Source: Bacteroidales bacterium (GTDB taxonomy: Bacteria > Bacteroidota > Bacteroidia > Bacteroidales > F082). Taken from it: a stretch of DNA of 13,749 nucleotides. Location of the stretch: the NCBI GenBank assembly GCA_024689285.1, contig JAILDR010000158.1, positions 1-13,749 on the forward strand, written 5' to 3'. Below the pieces are notes generated by a model. The model was not told the origin of the DNA. It ran no database searches and saw only the letters and a list, made by a program, of their open reading frames with translations. Positions 1 to 7,754 of this stretch are shown here, in pieces (position 1 is the stretch's first letter; each line of letters begins with the position of its first letter). Made by a program: the position numbers and the translations under genes.

Positions 1-2
1 TC

Positions 3-959
3 TGCGGCTATCTCGAAAAAGACCATAACCGCATCCCCCACTCGGGCAACTGGTATGCCTTCAGCAACGCTGAAGATTCGTGGATGTATATGCCTATGTA
101 TTTCATCGAAAGCATAAGGTATCGTTTCACGCTGTGGGCCATCACCGACGGTGATTTTCAATTCGAGATTTGGGCCGGCTCCGCTCCGAATCCTGACGAC
201 ATGCACACGCTGTTTTATTCCACCGTTATCAACAACGAGGAATACGACAAGGTGTCGGCCTACGTGGAGACCATTCCCGCAGACTGCCAGTATTTCGGTT
301 TCCGCGCCCTTGCCCTGAATGGTGCCACCCGCCTTACCATCGACGATGTGGAAATCGACATGGTGGAGCAATACACCTTCACCGCTGACCCCATCACAGG
401 CGACACCTCCATGTATCCAGGCACGCAAGCGGTATTCCATTATCTGGTGCACAACACAGGATATGACCCCGTGGATGTCACCATGCACCCTTCAAATGAG
501 TTCTTCACCGACTTCAGCTGCACCTGCAACGGTGTAACGGGTATGACCATCCCCACCCAACCTGATGAAGTGGTGGTGGTCACGATGACGGCAACGCTAC
601 GTCCTGAAGTGGTGCCAGGCTCTGTCGCTTGGTTGGATATCCAAATGACCATCCCCTGCAATTGCAACACGGCAATGGTCACCTTCTGGGTAACACCTTT
701 AGACGCTGACGGGCTTCAAGAAAACAGCGAACAGGAAATCAGCGTATTCCCGAATCCAGCCGTAGATTTCGTGACTATTGAGGCGGATGACCTGCAACAG
801 GTCGAGCTCATCGACTTGACAGGGAAAACCCTCAGCAGGGATGCTGCCGAGGGTTGTTCCGTTCGTCTTGATGTCAGTGGTATAAAGGCTGGCGTTTACT
901 TCATCTCAGCCAAAACCCGCACCACTTCGTCTTTTGTGAAGCCGATTTTGAAAATGTGA
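3..959 (+). CDS. T9SS-secreted surface protein with jelly-roll (cleaved-adhesin/choice-of-anchor-like) domain, 5'-partial
   Basis: The reading frame is open from the left edge of the window, so the N-terminus and signal peptide lie outside; about 318 residues are visible. Residues ~1-120 are beta-rich and end in a DDVEID motif, which resembles the end of cleaved-adhesin or choice-of-anchor J domains of Bacteroidota adhesins and peptidases. A Cys-containing beta-sandwich segment follows (~125-235; CTCN and PCNCN motifs). From ~246 the protein shows ISVFPNP, a central IDLTGK and a terminal GVYFI strand, the classic type A T9SS sorting domain that sends proteins through the Por secretion machinery to the cell surface. 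The catalytic or binding role cannot be told because the N-terminal part is missing. The last 64 bases overlap the convergent gene on the minus strand. The T9SS assignment is strong; the adhesin-like domain assignment is tentative. Confidence 0.85.
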   Translation, partial: CGYLEKDHNRIPHSGNWYAFSNAEDSWMYMPMYFIESIRYRFTLWAITDGDFQFEIWAGSAPNPDDMHTLFYSTVINNEEYDKVSAYVETIPADCQYFGFRALALNGATRLTIDDVEIDMVEQYTFTADPITGDTSMYPGTQAVFHYLVHNTGYDPVDVTMHPSNEFFTDFSCTCNGVTGMTIPTQPDEVVVVTMTATLRPEVVPGSVAWLDIQMTIPCNCNTAMVTFWVTPLDADGLQENSEQEISVFPNPAVDFVTIEADDLQQVELIDLTGKTLSRDAAEGCSVRLDVSGIKAGVYFISAKTRTTSSFVKPILKM

Positions 960-2188
960 GAGGGCTGTAGATCATGCAGCTCATGTCCGGCATGGAAACG
1001 CTTCTCGCCACCGCCTGTGATGTTGAGCATCACCACATCGTCTGGTTTTACCACACCCTTTTCGACGGCCTGCTGCAATGAGGCGGCAGCTACCGCTGCG
1101 GCATGATAGATGTCAATGCCTTCCGTTTCCTCAAACAGCGCTTTGGCGGCATTGGCCTCATCGTTGCTGACGGCGAAAATGTCGCCGTTGGTGTCTTTCA
1201 GGGCATCATACAGGCCTCCTGCCAATCCATAAGGCGGCTTGCGGTTGGAGAGCACGGGGGCGCAAATCTCAGCAGCATCCCTACGGGCTTGGTCGGCATC
1301 GTAAGGCAACAGGGCGCGCGAGTCGGCCTTCCAAGCGTCGTACATGGGCACGAACGGTTTGTTTTGCGAAACCATCAGACGGGCTTTGTTGGCGCCAAAG
1401 CGTCCATCGCCAATAAAGCGCAGGTTGGCTTCCCAGGCGGCGATAGCACCCGTTCCACTTCCCACAGCCTGAAAATAGAAGTCGGGGGTGCGGCCTATGA
1501 AGGTTGTTGCCGACATCATCGTGGTGCTCATGCCGTCGCGGCGGGCAATGTTCTTCGCGCCACCTTCAGCCAGATAACCATCCAACTCGCAGACCACATT
1601 CGACAGGTTGATGGCATCGAAATAGTCGCTACCCGATTCCGTGGTAATAAGTTTCACGCAAGGATTCAGCGGCTGGTCGAACCACAAAGCCTTGATATTG
1701 TCCTGAGGCACACAAAGCAGCAGTTTGATGCCATTGTCGGAGCAAACCTTCGCAAAGGCACGTGCCGTGTTGCCGGCAGAGGCCACCACAAGTACCTTAT
1801 CTTTCAGCTCCTCTCCCATACGGGCGCACACCGAATAGGCTTCCATCTCTTTGAAGGAGCAAGTCGTCATACGGGCACCACGTTCAGGCCACCATCCGTT
1901 GAAAGTGATATAGAGGTTGCTCAAGCCGAGACGTTGAGCCAGTTTCTCGCTCTTGTAAGTAATCGGTTCAGATGGGTTTTGCATCATCTGCTTGATGGGC
2001 AGCCAGTCGGCATAACGGTAAAGGCCAAGTTCCTTGCCTTCCCTGACGTTGAGTTGCTTCTGCTCATAGACAGGACGCACCATGCTGGGTTTGTCGCATT
2101 GCTTGTCGTCCAAGGTCCAGTCTTCGTCGCTGAAGACACGGCCTGTGGCCACAGTCTGTAACCGGTATTTTGTGGGGGTAAAAATCAT
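896..2188 (-). CDS. Cysteate synthase-like PLP enzyme (threonine synthase fold)
   Basis: A 430-residue fold-type II PLP enzyme. Visible landmarks are a TTCSFKE segment (~108-114) with the likely PLP-binding Lys113, an ASAGNTARA loop (136-144) that would contact the substrate, a GSGTGA phosphate-binding loop (243-248) and TGGGEKR near the C-terminus (391-397). The N-terminal pattern (Y-x-L, KPS-x-x-R-x-x-Y, then YRYADWLP at 57-64) fits cysteate synthase, the threonine-synthase paralogue that makes L-cysteate from phosphoserine and sulfite. It does not fit classical ThrC well. In methanogens that enzyme feeds coenzyme M synthesis; in Bacteroidota cysteate is the head-group precursor of sulfonolipids (capnine type). 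It starts at an ATG 32 bases after the mscS stop on the same strand, so the two are probably one operon. Its 3' end overlaps the convergent T9SS gene. The alternative is a divergent threonine synthase; the PLP-fold call is near certain, the substrate less so. Confidence 0.75.
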   Translation of the reverse strand: MIFTPTKYRLQTVATGRVFSDEDWTLDDKQCDKPSMVRPVYEQKQLNVREGKELGLYRYADWLPIKQMMQNPSEPITYKSEKLAQRLGLSNLYITFNGWWPERGARMTTCSFKEMEAYSVCARMGEELKDKVLVVASAGNTARAFAKVCSDNGIKLLLCVPQDNIKALWFDQPLNPCVKLITTESGSDYFDAINLSNVVCELDGYLAEGGAKNIARRDGMSTTMMSATTFIGRTPDFYFQAVGSGTGAIAAWEANLRFIGDGRFGANKARLMVSQNKPFVPMYDAWKADSRALLPYDADQARRDAAEICAPVLSNRKPPYGLAGGLYDALKDTNGDIFAVSNDEANAAKALFEETEGIDIYHAAAVAAASLQQAVEKGVVKPDDVVMLNITGGGEKRFHAGHELHDLQPSHIFKIGFTKDEVVRVLAEMK

Positions 2189-2220
2189 TTTGTTGCTCGT
2201 TTTCTTAAATACATCTATTT

Positions 2221-3129
2221 TTATTGCTTCAAATGCACGTCCATCTGCGGGAACGGAATATTCAGGCCTTCCACAGCAAAGGTCTTATAAACCTTTTCAT
2301 TCATGGCAAAAAACACCAGCCAATAGTCAGGCGTTTTGACCCAGGCCCGCACGGTGATGTCAACCGAACTGTTGTTCAATTTAATCAATTCAATCATTAC
2401 ACCGGGTTCCTTCAATATGCGTTCGTCCTCTTGGCAGAGGCGTTTCAGCACCGATTTCGCTTTGTCGTAATCGTCGCCGTAGGCAATGGAGAACACCCAG
2501 TCGACGCGTCGCGTATCTTGTTTCGAGAACACGGTCATAGCATTGGTGGACAGCGCACCATTGGGCAGGATAATTTCCTTGTTGTCCACCGACAACAGGT
2601 GGGTGTTGAAAATCTGGATTTCGTTCACCTTGCCTTCAAAGCCTTGGGCAGAAATGTAGTCGCCCACCTTGAAAGGGCGAAACAGCATGATCATCACCCC
2701 GCCCGCGAAATTCTGCAAAGTGCCGCTCAAGGCCATACCGATAGCCAATCCTGCCGATGCCAATAAGGCCACCAACGAACTGGTATTGATGCCCAAGATG
2801 CCCACGATGGCCAAAATGAGGAAAAACGTCAACAGGACCGACACCAGACTCATCAAAAAAGTATTGAGCGAAGCATCGGCTTTGCGATACGACATTGTTT
2901 TTGACAAGCCCTTCTTAATCAGCTTGATGACCCATCGGCCCAAGATGTAGACAACGATGGCGGCCACCAGTTTGAGGCCAAAGGGGATAAGATGGTCATG
3001 CACCAGCAGGGGCATCCATTCTGAAACGGATGTATTGACGATAGACTTGATACTTTGTGCCATCTCATTGACTACGGTGGTATCCTGGATAGTCCCTGTC
3101 ACTTCGCTTACAATGCTGTCGTTTTCCAT
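2221..3129 (-). CDS. mscS: MscS-family small-conductance mechanosensitive ion channel
   Basis: A 302-residue inner-membrane protein with the full MscS layout, close to the E. coli MscS length. After a ~45-residue N-terminal stretch come two membrane helices (~45-68 and ~90-112). The Gly/Ala-rich pore helix (~118-150; ASAGLAIGMALSG, then NFAGG) follows. The cytoplasmic beta domain begins at RPFKVGDYI (151-159) and includes EIILPNG (185-191), and the chain ends in an alpha/beta vestibule with IPFPQMDVHL. The channel opens under membrane tension to release solutes during hypo-osmotic shock. I chose the ATG at 3129; an in-frame TTG seven codons upstream is possible, but it falls inside the putative -7 promoter element. 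It is divergent from the exosortase gene and probably leads an operon with the cysteate synthase-like gene. Confidence 0.93.
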   Translation of the reverse strand: MENDSIVSEVTGTIQDTTVVNEMAQSIKSIVNTSVSEWMPLLVHDHLIPFGLKLVAAIVVYILGRWVIKLIKKGLSKTMSYRKADASLNTFLMSLVSVLLTFFLILAIVGILGINTSSLVALLASAGLAIGMALSGTLQNFAGGVMIMLFRPFKVGDYISAQGFEGKVNEIQIFNTHLLSVDNKEIILPNGALSTNAMTVFSKQDTRRVDWVFSIAYGDDYDKAKSVLKRLCQEDERILKEPGVMIELIKLNNSSVDITVRAWVKTPDYWLVFFAMNEKVYKTFAVEGLNIPFPQMDVHLKQ

Positions 3130-3147
3130 AGCTTGTGAATTATGCTG

Positions 3148-3155
3148 CAAAATTA
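3148..3155 (-). promoter_or_regulatory. Putative Bacteroidota -7 element of mscS
   Basis: Read on the minus strand this is TAATTTTG, an exact match to the Bacteroidota -7 consensus TAnnTTTG. It sits 18 bases before the mscS ATG and would give a very short leader. No good -33 TTTG is visible at the expected spacing. It is the mirror image of the element at 3167-3174, so the two promoters point away from each other across nine T residues. Confidence 0.5.
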
Positions 3156-3166
3156 GTTTTTTTTTC

Positions 3167-3174
3167 TAATTTTG
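3167..3174 (+). promoter_or_regulatory. Putative Bacteroidota -7 element of the exosortase-ROK pair
   Basis: TAATTTTG on the plus strand matches TAnnTTTG exactly and lies 16 bases before the ATG at 3191. The 12-base arms 3145-3156 and 3166-3177 form an inverted repeat with one mismatch, separated by a T9 run. The -33 region is weak. It would drive transcription of the exosortase gene and the overlapping ROK gene. Confidence 0.5.
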
Positions 3175-3190
3175 CGGAAATTTTGTTGTA

Positions 3191-3790
3191 ATGAAAACCT
3201 TCACCGACTTCAAGGCCTACTGTAAAGACCCAAAGAACCTAAGCACCGTCAATGTCGGGCTGTTTATCGTGTTGATAATCAGCTTCCATTTTCTGTATTT
3301 AGGATGGCAGGCTCTGGGGTATTGGCCTATTGGGCAACTTGTACAAAAGCTGATGGTATGGTCGGTCAACATGGTTTTCAACCAATCGTGCCGGGTACTC
3401 GACCGCATTTTGCACGTCAATATTCTCACAATCAGTGCCGACAGATTGATTGCCACCATCAACAACGAAGGCGGTTGGGCGCGTGTCGTCATCGCCCCCG
3501 AGTGTGCCAGCCTCAAACAGTGGCTGCACTGGATCTTCCTCATGGTGCTTTTCCCCGGCCCATGGAAGCACAAGCTTTGGTACATCCCTGCCGGTTTAGT
3601 CATCATCGAGTGGACCAACGTGGTGCGCATCTGCGGGGTGCTGCTGATGCAGGTTCCTTTCCCCAACAGTTTCCACATCGCCCACGACATTATATTCAAG
3701 GTGTTTTTCTACCTCGTCATCTTCCTGATGTGGATGCTGTGGGTGGAGAAGTTCTATAATCCGACCTTAAAAGACAAACAACATGAATAA
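3191..3790 (+). CDS. Exosortase/archaeosortase-family membrane transpeptidase
   Basis: A 199-residue, strongly hydrophobic protein with about five membrane segments (~21-38, 44-63, 109-122, 129-153, 167-187). The exosortase/archaeosortase catalytic triad is visible in order: Cys105 in APECASLK, Arg146 in NVVRIC and His165 in HIAHD, each next to or within a membrane segment. Enzymes of this family cut proteins with a short C-terminal tripartite sorting tail (motif, membrane helix, basic cluster) and attach them to an outer carrier. At 199 residues it is at the short end, like the small exosortases of Bacteroidota rather than the longer EpsH/XrtA type. I cannot assign a named subtype. No substrate with a PEP-CTERM-like tail is present in the window, so it is an orphan here. 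The stop codon overlaps the start of the next gene (ATGAATAA), which implies translational coupling. Confidence 0.82.
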   Translation: MKTFTDFKAYCKDPKNLSTVNVGLFIVLIISFHFLYLGWQALGYWPIGQLVQKLMVWSVNMVFNQSCRVLDRILHVNILTISADRLIATINNEGGWARVVIAPECASLKQWLHWIFLMVLFPGPWKHKLWYIPAGLVIIEWTNVVRICGVLLMQVPFPNSFHIAHDIIFKVFFYLVIFLMWMLWVEKFYNPTLKDKQHE

Positions 3791-4874
3791 CAGTCCCATC
3801 ATCTTCATCCTCGATGCCGGAGGCACGGGGTTTAAGTTCTCAGCCGTGCAAGACGCCCGCGAGATTATCGAACCGTTCACCATCCCATCGGCAGCACCCA
3901 CCCTTGAAGAGGTGCTACAAAAGCTCATCACAGGCTTCCATGAGTGCGAAACGCGCTGCGGTGCCAAGGCCGCGGCCATCAGTTTCTGCTTCCCGGGTCC
4001 CGCTGACTATCCCAACGGCATCATTGGCGACCTGCCCAATCTGCCCACTTTCCGTGGTGGCGTTCCGTTGAAGCAGATGCTTGAGAACAAATTTCACGTG
4101 CCCGTCTTCATCAATAACGACGGCGACCTGTTTGTTTACGGCGAAGCCCTCGGTGGATTATTACCCGAAGTGAACCGCATTCTTGAAGGACAAGGCAACC
4201 CGAAACGCTACAAGAATCTCTTTGGCGTAACGCTCGGCACGGGCTTTGGGGGCGGCATTGTTATTAATAAGGTGTTGCTCAACGGCGACAACTCGGCTGG
4301 CGGCGAGATTTGGTGCTCACGCAACTGTCTATACCCCGACACTATTGCTGAAGACAGTGTCAGCATCCGTGCCGTGCGACGCGTGTATGCCCGTGAGGCT
4401 GGCATTGCCTTCGACGAGGCACCTCAGCCTTACGACATCTTCAAGATTGCCCAAGGCGAGACCCAAGGCAACCAACAAGCCGCACTAAAGGCCTGGGATG
4501 AATTGACCACAGTGCTTGCCGATGTTATCAGCAACGGTTTCCGATTCATCGATGGGCTTGTGGTCATCGGTGGCGGCCTTTCCGGTGCCTGGCCTGTGTT
4601 CATGCCTATGCTCGTCAGCAAGCTGAATGAGCCTTACAAGGTGAACGGCAACGTCATCCCCAGCATGGAAACCGAAGCCTTCAATCTCATGGACCCGCAA
4701 GACGTGAAACGCTTTACAGAGAAGTCGGGCAAAATGGTCAAGGTACCGTTCAGCGACCAGGAGGTGTGGTACGACCCAAGCAAGCGCGTCGGTGTCGGCA
4801 TCACCAAGCTCGGCACCTCATCGGCAGTGGCCATTGGCGCCTATGCCTTTGCAATGGAAAAACTATCCCATTGA
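3783..4874 (+). CDS. ROK-family protein, putative sugar kinase lacking the family zinc motif
   Basis: A 363-residue protein of the ASKHA/ROK fold with no N-terminal helix-turn-helix, so a kinase-type ROK rather than a repressor. The N-terminal phosphate loop is LDAGGTGFKF (10-19). INNDGD (110-115) carries the likely catalytic Asp113. LGTGFGGGIV (151-160) and VIGGGLSGAW (261-270) fit the nucleotide- and sugar-binding parts. The place where ROK kinases have GExGH followed by CxCGxxGCxE reads GGEIWCSRNC, without the His and the Cys cluster, so the structural zinc site appears lost. It also has insertions around 125-145 and 285-340, making it longer than typical ~300-residue glucokinases. It probably phosphorylates a hexose or amino sugar in the cytoplasm; the substrate cannot be told. 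Its start lies inside the end of the exosortase gene (8-base overlap). Confidence 0.8.
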   Translation: MNNSPIIFILDAGGTGFKFSAVQDAREIIEPFTIPSAAPTLEEVLQKLITGFHECETRCGAKAAAISFCFPGPADYPNGIIGDLPNLPTFRGGVPLKQMLENKFHVPVFINNDGDLFVYGEALGGLLPEVNRILEGQGNPKRYKNLFGVTLGTGFGGGIVINKVLLNGDNSAGGEIWCSRNCLYPDTIAEDSVSIRAVRRVYAREAGIAFDEAPQPYDIFKIAQGETQGNQQAALKAWDELTTVLADVISNGFRFIDGLVVIGGGLSGAWPVFMPMLVSKLNEPYKVNGNVIPSMETEAFNLMDPQDVKRFTEKSGKMVKVPFSDQEVWYDPSKRVGVGITKLGTSSAVAIGAYAFAMEKLSH

Positions 4875-4895
4875 CAATCAAAACGTAAAAATTTA

Positions 4896-4912
4896 TCAAC
4901 AGCTACTGTTGA
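4896..4912. promoter_or_regulatory. 17-base perfect palindrome in the ROK-nrdJ intergenic region
   Basis: TCAACAG-CTA-CTGTTGA is a perfect 7-base inverted repeat with a 3-base centre, in the 163-base gap before nrdJ. On the plus strand it is followed by A residues rather than T residues, so it is not an intrinsic terminator for the ROK gene. It could be an operator for nrdJ, but it does not resemble an NrdR box. It may also be chance. Confidence 0.3.
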
Positions 4913-5037
4913 AAAAAACCGCCCTAAAAGACACTTTTTTAGAGGCGAGATATGTTCTTCTTTGCTATTTTCGCATTCAGAATGAGAATTGAAAACGAGC
5001 AGTATTTCTTTTTGTTTAGTATTTAATAATCAGCAAG

Positions 5038-7710
5038 ATGACTACAAATCACGCCTCTATGGAATTTGACGGAGACCTATTCAGCAGCATGGGAGAGGTA
5101 CAGCTTGCTGACACAACGCAGGAAACCAAGCCTGCCCCTCAACCTGTTGAGGAGAAAACACCTCAAATCGAATATCACATCTATCCCTTGGAGAAAGTGA
5201 AGGCTGCCGCCAAAGCCTATTTCCACGGCGACGCTTTAGCGGGCGACGTATGGGCCAACAAATACGCCTTGAAGGACAGCGACGGCAACATCTACGAGCT
5301 GACACCCGACGACATGCATCACCGCATCGCCCGCGAGGTGGCCCGCATTGAGCGGAGGTATCCCAACCCGATGACTGAAGAAGAAATCTACGAGGTGCTG
5401 AAGGACTTCCGCTACATCGTGCCGCAAGGCAGCCCTATGGCCGGCATCGGCAACGACTTCCAAATCTCGTCGCTGTCGAACTGCTTCGTCATCGGCAACA
5501 ACGGCAGTTCCGACTCCTATGGCGGCATCATGAAGACCGACCAGGAGCAAGTGCAGCTGATGAAACGTCGCGGCGGCGTGGGTCACGACCTGTCGCACAT
5601 CCGTCCGGCAGGCAGCCCCGTGAAAAACTGTGCATTGACCTCTACTGGCGTGGTGCCTTTCATGGAACGCTTCTCCAATTCCACCAAAGAAGTGGCCCAG
5701 GATGGCCGACGTGGTGCCTTGATGATGAGCATCAGCATCAAACACCCTGATTCAGAGGCCTTCATCGATGCCAAGATGACCGAAGGACGCATCACCAACG
5801 CCAATGTCTCGGTGAGGCTCACGGACGAGTTCATGCAATGCGTGAAAGGAAACAAGCCCTTCGTCCAGCAATACCCCATCGACTCACCCCATCCGAAATA
5901 TACAAAAGAAGTGGATGCCCGTGCCTTGTGGAACAAAATCATCCATAACGCATGGAAGTCGGCAGAGCCAGGTGTGATGTTTTGGGACACCATCATCCGC
6001 GAGTCCATTCCCGATTGCTATGCCGACCTTGGCTTCAAGACCTTGAGCACCAACCCCTGCGGCGAGATTCCGCTTTGCGCCTACGACAGCTGCCGTCTCA
6101 TCGCCATCAACCTCTACAGCTATGTCGACCATCCCTTCACACCCGAGGCCCGCTTCAACCATCAGCTGTTCTCGAAACACGTGGCCATCGCTCAACGCAT
6201 GATGGACGACATCATCGACCTTGAGGTTGAGAAAATCGATGCCATTCTGGCCAAGATTGCTTCCGACCCCGAAGACGACGAAATCAAACGCACAGAAACC
6301 AATCTGTGGAAGAGCATCCGCGAAAAATGCCTTTTAGGCCGCCGCACGGGCATCGGCATCACTGCCGAGGGCGACATGCTGGCTGCCTTGGGCAAGCGTT
6401 ATGCTACCGACGAAGCCATCGCCTATTCGACTGAAATTCAGAAGCTGCTGGCTTACAATGCCTACCGCTCTTCCGTCAAGCTGGCCGAGGAACGCGGCAA
6501 ATTCCCGATGTACGATGCCAAACGCGAAGAGAACAATCCCTTCATCAAGCGTCTGCGCGCATTGGACGAAGACCTCTACCAAAAAATGTGCCGTGTGGGC
6601 CGACGCAACATCGCCATGCTGACCATTGCCCCGACAGGCACGGTGAGCATCTGCACCCAAACCACCTCGGGCATCGAGCCCGTTTTCCTCGTGGCCTACA
6701 AACGCCGCCGCAAGGTGAACGCCAACGACAAGGATGTCCACGTCACCTTCACCGACGTGACTGGCAACGCTTTCGAGGAATACAACGTCTTCCACCACAA
6801 ATTCATCACCTGGCTGGAAGTCAATGGCTACAACGTGGACGAGGTGCTGCAATACGACGACGAAAAACTCAACGCCGTCATAGCCAAGTCGCCTTACTTC
6901 AAAGCCACAGCCAACGACATCGACTGGGTGAACAAGGTGAAGATGCAAGGCTCGATGCAACAATGGGTCGACCACAGCATCAGCGTGACGGTGAACGTGC
7001 CGAAAGAGACCTCGGAAGAACTCGTCAGCCAAATCTACATGACGGCCTGGGAGAGCGGCTGCAAAGGCATGACCATCTACCGTGACGGCTCGCGCGACGG
7101 TGTTCTGGTGGCCAAAGAGGAGAAGAAAGAAGCCAATGCCGACGGTGTGCGTCCCAACGACATCCACGAGAACCCAGCCCCTCCCCGTCCGAAAGAGCTG
7201 GAGTGTGACGTGGTGCGTTTCCAGAACAACTATGAGAAATGGATAGCCTTCGTGGGCAAGCTACACGACAGACCCTACGAAATCTTCCTCGGCAAAGCAG
7301 AAGACTTCTACCTGCCGCCCTACGTCGACAAAGGCGTCATCGTCAGAGAGAAAAACAAAGGCGAGGCATCGCGCTACGACTTCCGCTACACCGACAAGGG
7401 CGGCTACGAGGTGATAATGCAAGGCCTCTCGCGTTCGTTCAACAAGGAATACTGGAACTATGCCAAACTGATCTCGGGTATCCTCCGCCACGGGATGCCG
7501 ATACAATATGTCATCGACCTGGTGCAGAACCTCAACGTCGAGGAAGACAACATCAACACATGGAAAAACGGCATCGCCCGCGCCCTGAAGAAATACGTTC
7601 CTGATGGCGTGGTCGACGAGAAAGACAAATGCCCCGTTTGTGGCGAGAAACTCGTCTTTGAAGACGGCTGCAAGCATTGCAAGAATTGCGGCTATTCGAA
7701 GTGCGAGTAA
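5038..7710 (+). CDS. nrdJ: Adenosylcobalamin-dependent (class II) ribonucleotide reductase
   Basis: An 890-residue enzyme that makes deoxyribonucleotides using a coenzyme B12-generated thiyl radical, without needing oxygen or a small subunit. The first ~45 residues are a polar, Pro/Glu-rich leader. The alpha-domain begins near 47. SLSNC contains Cys149, one of the redox pair. STNPCGE contains the thiyl-radical Cys341 and Glu343, and Cys352 eleven residues later is the second redox Cys. APTGTVS (531-537) is the family phosphate-binding segment. The C-terminus ends in a Cys-rich tail (CPVCGE at 865-870, then CKHCKNC at 878-884 and C889), typical of NrdJ and probably zinc-binding and used for re-reduction. 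The length agrees with B12-dependent RNRs of Bacteroidota. It appears monocistronic: 163 bases follow the ROK gene, and a strong terminator follows at 7755-7784. Confidence 0.96.
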   Translation: MTTNHASMEFDGDLFSSMGEVQLADTTQETKPAPQPVEEKTPQIEYHIYPLEKVKAAAKAYFHGDALAGDVWANKYALKDSDGNIYELTPDDMHHRIAREVARIERRYPNPMTEEEIYEVLKDFRYIVPQGSPMAGIGNDFQISSLSNCFVIGNNGSSDSYGGIMKTDQEQVQLMKRRGGVGHDLSHIRPAGSPVKNCALTSTGVVPFMERFSNSTKEVAQDGRRGALMMSISIKHPDSEAFIDAKMTEGRITNANVSVRLTDEFMQCVKGNKPFVQQYPIDSPHPKYTKEVDARALWNKIIHNAWKSAEPGVMFWDTIIRESIPDCYADLGFKTLSTNPCGEIPLCAYDSCRLIAINLYSYVDHPFTPEARFNHQLFSKHVAIAQRMMDDIIDLEVEKIDAILAKIASDPEDDEIKRTETNLWKSIREKCLLGRRTGIGITAEGDMLAALGKRYATDEAIAYSTEIQKLLAYNAYRSSVKLAEERGKFPMYDAKREENNPFIKRLRALDEDLYQKMCRVGRRNIAMLTIAPTGTVSICTQTTSGIEPVFLVAYKRRRKVNANDKDVHVTFTDVTGNAFEEYNVFHHKFITWLEVNGYNVDEVLQYDDEKLNAVIAKSPYFKATANDIDWVNKVKMQGSMQQWVDHSISVTVNVPKETSEELVSQIYMTAWESGCKGMTIYRDGSRDGVLVAKEEKKEANADGVRPNDIHENPAPPRPKELECDVVRFQNNYEKWIAFVGKLHDRPYEIFLGKAEDFYLPPYVDKGVIVREKNKGEASRYDFRYTDKGGYEVIMQGLSRSFNKEYWNYAKLISGILRHGMPIQYVIDLVQNLNVEEDNINTWKNGIARALKKYVPDGVVDEKDKCPVCGEKLVFEDGCKHCKNCGYSKCE

Positions 7711-7754
7711 TTGAAAATGAGCACAACAGTTGTTTTTTTATCTTCATAATGGCG

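Noticed and set aside
1103..2161. Long open frame (352 codons) on the plus strand opposite the cysteate synthase-like gene
   Set aside because: It mirrors the enzyme codons, gives an unstructured His/Arg/Gly-rich peptide with no recognisable motif, and the minus-strand protein has clear family motifs.
896..2188. Classical threonine synthase (thrC)
   Set aside because: The overall fold fits, but the N-terminal pattern and the TTCSFKE active-site stretch fit cysteate synthase better; kept as the alternative in the feature entry.
4875..5037. Possible cobalamin riboswitch ahead of B12-dependent nrdJ
   Set aside because: The gap is only 163 bases and shows no B12-box-like sequence or the expected multi-stem structure.
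6334..7167. Open frame of 277 codons on the minus strand inside nrdJ
   Set aside because: It is Val/His/Asp-rich, the usual shadow of a GC-rich coding strand, and nrdJ itself is unambiguous.
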